In this document: positions 17,956-27,000 of the stretch, piece by piece | How the letters are laid out: the number at the start of each line of letters is the position of its first letter | How positions within the stretch are numbered: position 1 is the stretch's first letter | Assembly (NCBI RefSeq): GCF_900095795.1 | Contig: NZ_LT608328.1 | Span: 62,001 to 126,000 of the forward strand | Origin: Petrimonas mucosa | GTDB taxonomy: Bacteria > Bacteroidota > Bacteroidia > Bacteroidales > Dysgonomonadaceae | Direction of reading: 5' to 3' | DNA: 64,000 nucleotides | Program-made: the position numbers and the translations under genes | Notes under the pieces: model-generated | Databases searched by the model: none | Told to the model about the DNA's origin: nothing | Seen by the model: only the letters and a program-made list of their open reading frames with translations

Positions 17956-18930
17956 ATGGAGGAAAAACTCCCTAAATATTTCTCGGGTGAACTGGAACAA
18001 TCTGATATTTCCAAATTGCTCAACGAAGTGGGAAACGACGAACTTTTACAAAAGGAGTTTGTAGGCATGCAGAACGTCCATGCACTCATGCAGCTGCCTC
18101 AATTGCCAAATGATGAACAGGAAGGAAGGAGAGGTTTCCAGCTCTTTATGCAGCTACTGAAGAGAAGAGAGCGGCAGCAGGTTGTCTGGCGAACCATGCA
18201 ATATGCTGCAGTTGCGCTGGTACTTATTGCCTCCACCTTTTTTGCCACCCGCTATTTTCTTGTAGGCTCAGACGGTGAAATGGAGCCGAACAGACTGGTC
18301 GTTCCAGCCGGTCAGCGTGCTCAACTGACACTGCCGGACGGTACATTGGTGTGGCTGAATGCACAATCCTCATTGACCTTTCCCGCCCGTTTTCACGGAA
18401 AAACACGCCGGGTAAGCGTCTCAGGAGAGGCATATTTCGATGTGGCTTCAAATTCAAGAAAACCTTTTATCGTCTCAACACAAGAGATGGAGATGAGGGT
18501 ACTTGGAACCGAGTTCAACGTCTATAGCTACCCTGAGGCCGACTACATCAGGACCGATCTGGTTGAAGGCTCACTGATGGTATATAGCAAAAGGTCACCC
18601 CAGACCAGGGTTACATTGAAACCCAACGAACAGGTTGTCATGAGAGAGGGCAAGATGTATGTCAGGAAGATCAACAGTCCCGACTACTTCCTTTGGAAAG
18701 ATGGGATCTACTCGTTTGAGAATGAGCGGCTGATAGATATCATCGAAAAACTTCAGCTCTATTACGATGTCAAGATAATTGTCAAGGATCCTGAAATATT
18801 TAACGTCCGATACACCGGCAAGTTCCGTCAACGCGACGGAATAGACGAGATCCTCAGGATCATACAGAAGATACAAAAGTTCACCATCGAAAAAGAGAGA
18901 AAAACCAATACGATAACGTTAAAGAGATAA
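17956..18930 (+). CDS. FecR-type anti-sigma factor of PUL 1
   Basis: A 324-residue single-pass inner-membrane protein. The first 80 residues are cytoplasmic and should bind the sigma factor. One membrane helix runs from about 81 to 103 (MQYAAVALVLIASTFFATRYFLV). The periplasmic part holds the FecR domain (PAGQRAQLTLPDGTLVWLNAQSSL, then SGEAYFDV) and a C-terminal DUF4974-like region (ENERLIDIIEKLQLYYDVKI) that touches the STN domain of SusC. It lies directly after its sigma gene and before SusC, the standard trans-envelope signalling order. Confidence 0.93.
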   Translation: MEEKLPKYFSGELEQSDISKLLNEVGNDELLQKEFVGMQNVHALMQLPQLPNDEQEGRRGFQLFMQLLKRRERQQVVWRTMQYAAVALVLIASTFFATRYFLVGSDGEMEPNRLVVPAGQRAQLTLPDGTLVWLNAQSSLTFPARFHGKTRRVSVSGEAYFDVASNSRKPFIVSTQEMEMRVLGTEFNVYSYPEADYIRTDLVEGSLMVYSKRSPQTRVTLKPNEQVVMREGKMYVRKINSPDYFLWKDGIYSFENERLIDIIEKLQLYYDVKIIVKDPEIFNVRYTGKFRQRDGIDEILRIIQKIQKFTIEKERKTNTITLKR

Positions 18931-18981
18931 ACCATTAAAAACGATATGCCTATGATTAAGAGCGAATAGCGAATAAAAAAA

Positions 18982-19009
18982 GGCGATGAGTGCGCCAACA
19001 CCTATCGCC
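18982..19009 (+). repeat. Inverted repeat in the susC leader
   Basis: GGCGAT (18982-18987) pairs with ATCGCC (19004-19009); GGCG can also pair with the nearer CGCC at 18993-18996. It lies in the 139-base gap between fecR and susC. No T run follows. Confidence 0.3.
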
Positions 19010-19069
19010 CAAAATAAAGCAAACACAAAGAGATCAATCCTTAGTTATTTACTTTAAACACACAAAGAT

Positions 19070-22000
19070 ATGAAAATAAAGAGTTCAAAGGATCACTTTC
19101 TGTTAAAAAAAAGTGATTTTAAATTCCTATTTAACATCATGAAAATCTGCTTATTCCTATTGTTTGCCTTTACTTTCCAATTGATGGCGACAAATACAAA
19201 GGCCCAGGATGCAGTCATTGAACTGAAATCTAACTCTGTAAGCATTAGCCAGCTGATCAGTGAAATTGAAAAACAGACCGACTATCTGGTAGTATACAGC
19301 AACCGTGAAGTGAATACTTCACGCACGGTAACCTTGAAAAAAAAGTCGGACAGAGTATCGGAATATCTTGATCAAATGTTCAACGGTACGGATATCGGTT
19401 ACGATTTTGAGAAAAACTATATCGTACTTTCGAAAAGGTCTTCGCAAAGCGAAGGGGCAATTACCAGTTTGGCACAAACACTGCAACAACTGGGAAGAAC
19501 AGTACGGGGAACCGTTACGGACACGAACGGGGAACCCGTGATCGGAGCAACGATCATCATAAAAAACAATCCGTCGCAAGGCACCGTAACCGACTTTGAT
19601 GGAAAGTTCTATTTGTCTAACATTCAAGAAGATGCCGTGCTACAGATCACATATGTGGGCATGAAACCCCAGGAGGTAGCTGTTTCCGGCAGAAGTACAA
19701 TCGATGTCGTCATGGAGGCCGATGTGGAACTGCTGGAAGAGATTGTGGTAGTAGGTTATGGTACACAAAAGAAGAGAGATGTTATCGGATCTATCTCCAC
19801 AATCAACAGCGAAGATCTGATAAAGGCAACCGGTTCCGCCTCTTTTGATGCTGCACTGCAAGGGCTTGCTCCCGGGTTGATGGTGTCGAACGAATCAGGT
19901 ATTCCCGGTTCTCCGGTACAGATCAAAGTGCGTGGCATCAACTCGATCTCTTCAGGAACCGATCCGCTATGGATCGTGGATGGCATCCCCATTGTAAGCG
20001 GAAACATGGGAGCATCGTTTGACGGCGAATCGTCTCAGAACGTCATGTCGATGATCAATCCTGCAGATATTGAATCGATCCAGATATTGAAGGATGCTGC
20101 CGCAACATCTATCTACGGCTCCAGGGGATCAAACGGTGTTATCCTTGTGACCACCAAATCGGGCAAGAAGGGTGCCATGAAGTTGTCAGTGGATCTCAAG
20201 TCGGGAATAAGCAACTGGGCAAACAGAGACATCGGTCTGGCTACCGGTGCCCAGTATATTGAAATTATGGACCGGGCTTATGCCAATAGTGGCATGAGTG
20301 GTTTATACGACCCACAGGCTTCACTAAACCAACTGGATGGGGTGAGCGCTACCATCACGAGGGAGGAGGCTATGGCAACCAATACCGACTGGGGAGATGT
20401 GATCAGCCGGACAGGTATTTTTACCGAGGCAAACCTATCTGCCACACAGGGAAGCGACAAGGGAAGCTCATACCTCTCGTTGCGTTACAGGAAAGACAAC
20501 AGCATCCTCAAATTTAATGATCTGGAGATCTTTACGGCAAACGCCAACCTGAGCTACAACCTGCTCGATCTACTCAACATCAATTACCGTGGAAACATCT
20601 CATTCTCCAACAATAACCGTTCCAAGTCCGATCACGGAAGGGGAGGCGCAGGAGGCTGGGCACAGGTGAATGCCTATTCACTGCCATGGATGAAAGTATA
20701 TGACAATAGCGACAACGGCATCAACGGTTTCTGGAATCCGTTGTCGGGAGCAAACGCACTGGCTGGTATCTCACCCCTGAATAGCGAGAGTAATCTGCAG
20801 ACAACAAATATCCTGCAGGGATTGAACGCAACACTGAAAATCATGGAGGGACTCTCATTGGTTGGAGAATTCGGTGCCAATCTGGTATTTGACAAGGGAC
20901 TTTCATACCGTGGAGCTGGTATCCGGATTGATGGACCCATTGCTCAAGAGGAGAAAAATCAGCTCACAGTTCTCAACTACAACTCGTTCCTGAATTACGA
21001 CAAGAACTTCGGCGAAGACCACTGGGTGAACATTGTGACCGGCGTGGAGAATACCCGTTACCACTCTCACAACACCCACCTGGAAAGCCAATCGCTGATA
21101 GGTAATTTCCGTGAAGTGGGAAGACCTGAATCGGTGAAAGGTTACAGCGTCCTGGGCGGAGAAAGCTACCTGCGGGGTTACTTTGGCAGGGCCAACTATA
21201 AATACATGGACAGATATATCGTTGGTACAAGCATCCGTCGCGACGGAATTTCGAAGTTTACCCCCGAGAACAGATGGGCTACATTCCTTTCCGGTTCGGC
21301 AGGATGGATCATTTCTGAAGAGGAGTTCTTCCAATCGAGGGTGGTCAATCTGCTTAAGCTGAGGGGGAGTTATGGACAGACCGGCAATACCAATATCCCG
21401 AGCGGAATCACTTCCGACAAGTATGAGGTTCGAACCGGCACAAACCTGGGAATCCCCAGTACGCAGATTGTCAGTATCGGCAACTCTGATATCAAATGGG
21501 AGACGACAAGCACGCTCGATTTCGGGTTCGACTTCGGATTGCTGAACAACCGGATCAACGGTTCACTTGCCTACTATAAACAGAATGTTTCAGACATGCT
21601 TCTGGCGGTAGCTCTCCCTTACTCTGCCGGAATATTTGGTGGAAACGTCATCTGGCAAAACATAGGTGATATGGAGAACCGGGGCATTGAATTCAATGTG
21701 GAGGCTGCCGTACTGAACGGACCGTTCAAATGGAATGTCGCTCTCAATTTCTCCACAAACAGCAATAAAATCCTGGCCCTGGATCCTGAATCGGATGCCA
21801 ACAATGTAGGCATGACCCAAATTGAACCTTATGAAGACAGGGTGATCACCATTTTCAAAAAGGGGCTCTCGCTGGGTACCTGGTATATGGCCGAGTCGGC
21901 AGGTGTTGACCCAGAAAAGGGTATCCCGATGATTTATGAGGTAAAGGTGAATGACGACGGCACAACATCTCATACGGGTAGAATCATTCCCGGAACAACC

Positions 22001-22603
22001 ACCAATATGGAGGCAAACAGGATGATCCTGAAAGGAAAAACCTCGATTCCCAGATTTGTGGGAGGGTTTAACCACCAGTTTGCATACAAGAACTTCGACA
22101 TGAATATGAATTTCTCATTTGCCACAGGTCACTATATCTATAACCGACTGTTACAAAGCACCCTTACTCCTAACAGAGGTGTTCGGGCCCTCTCCAGCAG
22201 GTTGCTTACCGAGGCCTGGCAAAAACCTGGAGATGTTGCCAAATGGCCGAGGGTAGTGATGAACGTGCAACATTTCTACGATGATGAAGGAAATCCCACA
22301 ACTGAACCGGTAACTTATGGCAGCGAAGAGAAGTATATCTCCTCCATGTTCCTCGAAAAAGGGGATTATCTGAAACTGAACAATGTCAGTCTGGGTTATA
22401 CCTTGCCGGTGGCGGTTGCGGCCAAGCTCAAGATGCAGTCGTTGCGTCTCTCCTTAAGTGTCTCCAACCTCTTAACCCTGACCAGCTTCTCGGGGTACAA
22501 TCCGGAGGTGCCTCTCGACCAGGCTTCAGCAGCCAGTTTTGTTAGCTACAACTCAATGCCACAGGCTCGTACATATAGTCTTGGGCTAAATATCAATTTT
22601 TAA
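19070..22603 (+). CDS. SusC-type TonB-dependent outer-membrane transporter with STN domain (PUL 1)
   Basis: A 1177-residue outer-membrane transporter that imports glycan oligomers together with the SusD lipoprotein. The signal peptide follows an N-terminal extension (MKICLFLLFAFTFQ, cut near TKAQD). The STN signalling domain spans about 47-125 (VSISQLISEIEKQTDYLVVYS), then a CarboxypepD-regulatory-like domain (GTVTDTNGEPVIGATI, about 145-220), a TonB-box region (EEIVVVGYGTQKKRDV), plug (KVRGINSISSGTDPLWIVDG) and barrel, ending LGLNINF. The STN domain means it also signals to the FecR protein just upstream. It is co-transcribed with susD, 15 bases downstream. Confidence 0.95.
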   Translation: MKIKSSKDHFLLKKSDFKFLFNIMKICLFLLFAFTFQLMATNTKAQDAVIELKSNSVSISQLISEIEKQTDYLVVYSNREVNTSRTVTLKKKSDRVSEYLDQMFNGTDIGYDFEKNYIVLSKRSSQSEGAITSLAQTLQQLGRTVRGTVTDTNGEPVIGATIIIKNNPSQGTVTDFDGKFYLSNIQEDAVLQITYVGMKPQEVAVSGRSTIDVVMEADVELLEEIVVVGYGTQKKRDVIGSISTINSEDLIKATGSASFDAALQGLAPGLMVSNESGIPGSPVQIKVRGINSISSGTDPLWIVDGIPIVSGNMGASFDGESSQNVMSMINPADIESIQILKDAAATSIYGSRGSNGVILVTTKSGKKGAMKLSVDLKSGISNWANRDIGLATGAQYIEIMDRAYANSGMSGLYDPQASLNQLDGVSATITREEAMATNTDWGDVISRTGIFTEANLSATQGSDKGSSYLSLRYRKDNSILKFNDLEIFTANANLSYNLLDLLNINYRGNISFSNNNRSKSDHGRGGAGGWAQVNAYSLPWMKVYDNSDNGINGFWNPLSGANALAGISPLNSESNLQTTNILQGLNATLKIMEGLSLVGEFGANLVFDKGLSYRGAGIRIDGPIAQEEKNQLTVLNYNSFLNYDKNFGEDHWVNIVTGVENTRYHSHNTHLESQSLIGNFREVGRPESVKGYSVLGGESYLRGYFGRANYKYMDRYIVGTSIRRDGISKFTPENRWATFLSGSAGWIISEEEFFQSRVVNLLKLRGSYGQTGNTNIPSGITSDKYEVRTGTNLGIPSTQIVSIGNSDIKWETTSTLDFGFDFGLLNNRINGSLAYYKQNVSDMLLAVALPYSAGIFGGNVIWQNIGDMENRGIEFNVEAAVLNGPFKWNVALNFSTNSNKILALDPESDANNVGMTQIEPYEDRVITIFKKGLSLGTWYMAESAGVDPEKGIPMIYEVKVNDDGTTSHTGRIIPGTTTNMEANRMILKGKTSIPRFVGGFNHQFAYKNFDMNMNFSFATGHYIYNRLLQSTLTPNRGVRALSSRLLTEAWQKPGDVAKWPRVVMNVQHFYDDEGNPTTEPVTYGSEEKYISSMFLEKGDYLKLNNVSLGYTLPVAVAAKLKMQSLRLSLSVSNLLTLTSFSGYNPEVPLDQASAASFVSYNSMPQARTYSLGLNINF

Positions 22604-22618
22604 ATAAACACTACAGCA

Positions 22619-24163
22619 ATGAAGACGACTATAAAATATTTATTATTGATATTCACTCTCTTCACTACAATCTCCTGTAATCAGGATGCATTTTTCGAAT
22701 TGAAGAGACCAAATCAATTCCCCTGGGTGAATGTTAACGAATTGGAACTGGGAGTAAGGGAGCCCTATTTCCTGTTGAACAGGGATCCCTGGAGTCACGC
22801 TTTTGGAACGATCGCTCTCAAAAATTTCACAGAATCCGATATTGCCCTCTTCCTCCCTCAATTTGTGGGAGCAAGCGCCTCTGCAGCCTACTACAATCGG
22901 GAGTTCAGCAAAGCGATCCCTGCTTACGAAATGTTAGATACATTTATCAAGCTGTATGAGATGGTCACCGCCTGCAACGGACCGTTACAGATGCTCAGTG
23001 ATGCGGAAGAGGCCGGTGAAGATCCATTCCCCAGCATGACTCAGGCCGACAGGGACAAGGTGAATCAGTTCAAGGGAGAGCTCCTCTTCATGAGGGGACT
23101 GGCCTACTGGTACCTGGCAAGAATGTATGCTCCACCTTATAACCCCAACGGCAATAATGATGGTCGCTTTTTCACCCTCCGAAGAGAGTTCACCACCTCA
23201 TCGGAACAGCTGAAAAAACCGGTACTGGGAAGCGTGAAAGAGGTATATGACGCCATCGAAGAGGATTGGACAAATGCCAAAAACCTGCTGTTTGAAGATC
23301 ATGCTCCACTGGTATATGATGTAAATGTCAGGGCCCGCGCCAATAAGTATGCCGCCTCAGCCATGCTGATGCGCCTCTACTTTATCAAAGGAGAGCATGA
23401 CAAGGCCCTGGCCGAGTGTAACTATATCTTGAACAGCCCAATGTATGATCTTACGGAAGAGCCGATCCAGGCATTCAACAAGAACGGGAAAGATGGCTGG
23501 GGTAGAGAGGTAATCTGGCAAACTGCCTGTGATGAGATTTCCGGTGCTTACGGCCGTATGGAAACAATCTACACAAGAAGCCACTTCTCAAGTACCAGCA
23601 TGGCAGCCTGGGCAAGCCAGCCCTTATCTCACTGGGCATTGAAACAGGTTGGCTGGATGAATGAAGATCTGTCTGAAACCGAAGAGGCCAGAAATGACAA
23701 GAGATACCAGCAAATATATTTCCGTTATGATGAGGATCCCAGATCCCCAACAGTAGGTCCGATGGTATGGAGCCACAAATGGTTCAGGGCACCCGATCAA
23801 CGCAGATCGAACCGACCGCTTATCCGGCTTGCAGAGGTATATCTTACCCGTTCAATCATACTGTTCAACAAAAATGACAAGGTTGGGGCAGCTGCCGACC
23901 TGAATGTGGTTCGAAACCGGGCCGGGCTGGCCAATATCGATCCGAATGCATTGACGGCAGATATGATTCACAATGAACGTATCAAAGAGATGGCAACTGA
24001 AAATGGAGACAGGACATATTATCTCATCGGCTTGCAGTTGCCGATTGGAATTGGCGACAGGGACCCGGGCAAGTTTTCGCCGGTAATGCCTCCATATTCG
24101 GAATATTACTGGCAGGTTCCGATAGTTGAACAAGATCAGAATCAGTCCTATCATGATAATTGA
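22619..24163 (+). CDS. SusD/RagB-type surface glycan-binding lipoprotein (PUL 1)
   Basis: A 514-residue surface lipoprotein that caps the SusC channel and binds the glycan. The type II signal peptide ends at TTISCNQ (Cys near 20). The helical repeat region is recognisable in KGELLFMRGLAYWYLARMYAPPYNP and in RANKYAASAMLMRLYFIKGEHDKALAECN. The C-terminal RPLIRLAEVYLTRSIILFN and DLNVVRNRAGLANI segments are standard SusD. A strong terminator (24213-24256) follows, so susC-susD form one transcript, separate at least in part from the hydrolase genes beyond. Confidence 0.94.
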   Translation: MKTTIKYLLLIFTLFTTISCNQDAFFELKRPNQFPWVNVNELELGVREPYFLLNRDPWSHAFGTIALKNFTESDIALFLPQFVGASASAAYYNREFSKAIPAYEMLDTFIKLYEMVTACNGPLQMLSDAEEAGEDPFPSMTQADRDKVNQFKGELLFMRGLAYWYLARMYAPPYNPNGNNDGRFFTLRREFTTSSEQLKKPVLGSVKEVYDAIEEDWTNAKNLLFEDHAPLVYDVNVRARANKYAASAMLMRLYFIKGEHDKALAECNYILNSPMYDLTEEPIQAFNKNGKDGWGREVIWQTACDEISGAYGRMETIYTRSHFSSTSMAAWASQPLSHWALKQVGWMNEDLSETEEARNDKRYQQIYFRYDEDPRSPTVGPMVWSHKWFRAPDQRRSNRPLIRLAEVYLTRSIILFNKNDKVGAAADLNVVRNRAGLANIDPNALTADMIHNERIKEMATENGDRTYYLIGLQLPIGIGDRDPGKFSPVMPPYSEYYWQVPIVEQDQNQSYHDN

Positions 24164-24212
24164 TCCGACTCATCCCTAATTTTCAGTTCCTATAAGATAT
24201 TGACAGGATTGA

Positions 24213-24256
24213 AAGTCACTTTGGAACCTGCAAATCAAGCAGAACCAAAGTGACTT
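24213..24256 (+). terminator. Terminator after susCD of PUL 1
   Basis: A perfect 12-base inverted repeat (AAGTCACTTTGG / CCAAAGTGACTT) with further inner pairing CTGC/GCAG, followed by CTTTTCC. It lies 50 bases after the susD stop. Confidence 0.75.
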
Positions 24257-24304
24257 CTTTTCCATTCATCAAGCGGCATTCGAGTGTTTGTGCATATCCA
24301 AATA

Positions 24305-24348
24305 GTAAAACAGGATAGACAAACAACGAGATATTTCAGCTGTTTTAC
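24305..24348 (+). repeat. Inverted repeat upstream of the first MBL gene
   Basis: GTAAAACAG (24305-24313) and CTGTTTTAC (24340-24348) are perfect 9-base arms 26 bases apart, about 50 bases before the ATG at 24398. It could be an operator or a leader structure. No consensus promoter is obvious in this gap. Confidence 0.35.
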
Positions 24349-24397
24349 GGGGAGACATCCCGCGTAGAGTTCGTGAAACATTATAGATACCCTAGCT

Positions 24398-25621
24398 ATG
24401 CATACAACCAGATATTCGTTGATTCTCATCCTCACCCTCCTCTTCTCTCCCCTTAGCGCCCAGGACAACCAGTTGCCGCCATGGGAGAAAGGAGATCTCG
24501 ATATCCATTTTATCAGTACAGGCAGGGGCAATTCCACCTTTGTCCTGATGCCCGATGGCACGACTCTGCTTATCGATGCGGGTGATCTGAACAGTGAGTC
24601 GGAAAGGTATACCCCTCCTGTTCCCGACCGGTCAAAAACTCCAGGTCAATGGATTGCAGATTATATTCAACAGTTTCATCCAGAGAAGAAGAATGGCACA
24701 TTGGATTATGTGTTGGTTACTCACTACCATGATGACCATATCGGGAATTTTACCCCACAGTCCAAAACAGATATAAAAGGCGGATATAAGTTATCGGGGA
24801 TCACCGAAGTAGGCTCCATCATTCCAATCAGAAAACTGATTGACAGCGGTAGTGATTTCCGGCCTCTTGGTGAAAAAGGCAATAGCTACCTTATCGGCCA
24901 ACTGGAGGAATACAGGAAGTTTATCCGTTTCCAGGAGAAAACAAACGGTATGGCGTATGAAAAATTCAGGGTCGGGTCGCTATCCCAGATAAAACCCGTC
25001 AAAGATCATGCAGCATATCCCGATTTCGTGGTGAAGAACCTCTTCTCGAACGGTGAGATTGCAGCTGTTTCCGACAGCACCATTGCCATCAGAAAATTCA
25101 AGGAGGGGGATCTGCCACCCGAGAATGATCTCTCATCGGGTATCCGCATCAGTTATGGAGCCTTCGACTTCTACACCGGCGGGGATATTCCGGGTATCGG
25201 TCATACCGGAGCACCCGATAACGAAAGCATGGAGTCGCTGGCAGCTCCTGTTATCGGAAATGTGGATGTAGCCACGTTGAACCATCACGGAAACCGGAAT
25301 TCACAGAATGAATTCTATGTACGCACCTTGCAGCCAAGGGTATGGATCGGCCAGAACTGGACCATACGGCACCCTGGAGAAGAGGTGTTGAGACGGATCA
25401 TGAGCCCATACCTCTACCCCGGTGAACGCGACCTTTTCACAAACGCACTCCACCCAGTCAATGAAAGCTATCTGGGCGATCTGGTGAAGCACTACAAATC
25501 AAAAAAGGGACATATCGTTATCCGTGTCTACCCTGGAGGAGACCGTTATGATCTATTCATACTTGACGACTCCTCGGCTGAGCGGCCGGTCGTTGGCAGC
25601 TATTCTTACAAATCGAAATAG
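24398..25621 (+). CDS. Secreted MBL-fold metallohydrolase, copy 1
   Basis: A 407-residue exported protein with a signal peptide (LILILTLLFSPLSAQ). The metallo-beta-lactamase fold is shown by the HxHxDH motif THYHDDHIGN near 108-117, preceded by the DGTTLLIDAG strand near 53, and by later metal-side elements GGDIPG near 265, NHHGNRN near 290 and RHPGEE near 320. The domain resembles the ComEC/Rec2-associated MBL group. Members of the fold cut phosphodiesters, esters or lactams; the substrate here is unknown. Two more paralogues lie at 28794 and 30069, so the PUL carries three related enzymes. Confidence 0.82.
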   Translation: MHTTRYSLILILTLLFSPLSAQDNQLPPWEKGDLDIHFISTGRGNSTFVLMPDGTTLLIDAGDLNSESERYTPPVPDRSKTPGQWIADYIQQFHPEKKNGTLDYVLVTHYHDDHIGNFTPQSKTDIKGGYKLSGITEVGSIIPIRKLIDSGSDFRPLGEKGNSYLIGQLEEYRKFIRFQEKTNGMAYEKFRVGSLSQIKPVKDHAAYPDFVVKNLFSNGEIAAVSDSTIAIRKFKEGDLPPENDLSSGIRISYGAFDFYTGGDIPGIGHTGAPDNESMESLAAPVIGNVDVATLNHHGNRNSQNEFYVRTLQPRVWIGQNWTIRHPGEEVLRRIMSPYLYPGERDLFTNALHPVNESYLGDLVKHYKSKKGHIVIRVYPGGDRYDLFILDDSSAERPVVGSYSYKSK

Positions 25622-25670
25622 CTCTATGCCATCCTCCTCCCTCAAGGGAATAGATCGACACTTCAGAAGA

Positions 25671-26855
25671 ATGATCAACCGATGCAAGAAGATGAATATG
25701 GGCAACTTGATTGTTTTGTGGATCTCACTGTTTCAGGTATCTGCGGCCGCTTCTGTCACGCCGTTGATCCAGATGGAGAGAGGAGGCAGGGAGGATCACA
25801 ACCCGTGCAGGACTGACGACACGCTCTGGATAACCGATTTCGGAGCCATTCCCGATAGGGGGGACGACAGTAGAGCCGCCATCATGAATGCTGTCTCAAC
25901 CTGTTTAAAAAGAGGTGGAGGTGTGGTATCGGTGGCAGGGGGTACATTCTTTTGCAAAGGGCCCCTCTCGCTGAAGAGCAATGTAAACCTCCATATCGCA
26001 GGAAATGCCAGGCTCCTTTTCAATTCCGACCCGGACGACTATCTACCTGCGCTCTTCACCCGCTGGGAAGGTGTGGAGATCTATAACTACTCCCCCATGA
26101 TATATGCCGGGGAGCAGGAGAATGTGGCCATTACCGGCAATGGCGTTATCGACGGAAACGGACCTGAAGGATGGGGTGAGCTCAGAAGCAGGCAATCTCC
26201 GGCGCAAAACAGGGTAAGGGAACAGGGAGCAGCCCTGCTGCCGGTAGCGAAACGGCAATTCGGGAAAGGCGATTACCTGAGACCACCTTTCATACAGTTT
26301 ATCAATTGCCGTCAAATTCATGTTGAAGGGGTCACCCTTACCAACTCACCTTTCTGGATGCTACACCTTGTCTACTGTAGCGATTTTGTGGTCCGTGATG
26401 CAACATTCAGGAGTACAAACAGCAACAACGACGGAATTGATATCGATTCCAGCATGAATGGTCTTATAGAGGCCTGCACCTTTTTTACCGGTGATGATGC
26501 CATCGTCTTCAAGTCGGGCAGAGACCAGGACGGGTGGAGGGTAGGAAAAGCTACCCGCAATATTCTGGTCCGTAACTGCCAAATACCGCAGGCGTTGCAT
26601 GGAATAGCCTTCGGCAGTGAACTGAGTGGAGGTATCGAGAATGTGATGGTTGAAGATATCAGCTGCCGTTACGCCAAACGCGTCATGCAGCTGCAAGGGT
26701 TAGCAGAATCCCCGTTGAACAGAATCTCATTCAAGGATGTTTCGGTAGAGAATGGAGAAACTGTTTCCGGAGAGATGAAAAATTTCAATGAGGTTCTTTG
26801 CGGTAACTTTTCAGTTAATGGTACCGGGGAGTCTGCCCTATTATCAATTGAGTGA
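25671..26855 (+). CDS. GH28 polygalacturonase-type glycoside hydrolase
   Basis: Exported right-handed beta-helix enzyme that cuts galacturonan or rhamnogalacturonan bonds. The start at 25671 gives 394 residues with a charged N-terminus and a signal peptide (LIVLWISLFQVSAAA). It opens with ITDFGAIPDRGDDSRAAI, as in bacterial GH28. Active-site elements are NNDGIDIDSS near 249, FFTGDDAIVFKSG near 268 and the HG of LHGIAFGSE near 303. The usual RIK motif is not evident: the region reads YAKRVMQLQG, keeping only Arg. It begins about 50 bases after the first MBL gene and supports a pectic target for PUL 1. Confidence 0.82.
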   Translation: MINRCKKMNMGNLIVLWISLFQVSAAASVTPLIQMERGGREDHNPCRTDDTLWITDFGAIPDRGDDSRAAIMNAVSTCLKRGGGVVSVAGGTFFCKGPLSLKSNVNLHIAGNARLLFNSDPDDYLPALFTRWEGVEIYNYSPMIYAGEQENVAITGNGVIDGNGPEGWGELRSRQSPAQNRVREQGAALLPVAKRQFGKGDYLRPPFIQFINCRQIHVEGVTLTNSPFWMLHLVYCSDFVVRDATFRSTNSNNDGIDIDSSMNGLIEACTFFTGDDAIVFKSGRDQDGWRVGKATRNILVRNCQIPQALHGIAFGSELSGGIENVMVEDISCRYAKRVMQLQGLAESPLNRISFKDVSVENGETVSGEMKNFNEVLCGNFSVNGTGESALLSIE

Positions 26856-26973
26856 TCTCCTGCAGCTTCACCCTAAGGGGAGCTATAAAATTGTCGAGGA
26901 ATCACACGGAAACTTGCGGAAAAGAGCCGCTTCTGAAATTGTGGAGTTTCTGATTTCTAAAAATGAAAATTAG
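26788..26973 (+). other. Possible remnant of an alpha/beta hydrolase C-terminus
   Basis: The 145-base gap after the GH28 stop keeps an open frame, one frame off GH28. Its last 40 codons read like the end of an alpha/beta hydrolase: KIVEESHGNLRKRAASEIVEFL, with a His in the right place before an amphipathic helix. The frame overlaps the GH28 3' end and has no credible start of its own. It may be a gene relic left by deletion, or chance. Confidence 0.25.
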
Positions 26974-27000
26974 CTGATAATAAATTATATCACCCTGCAT

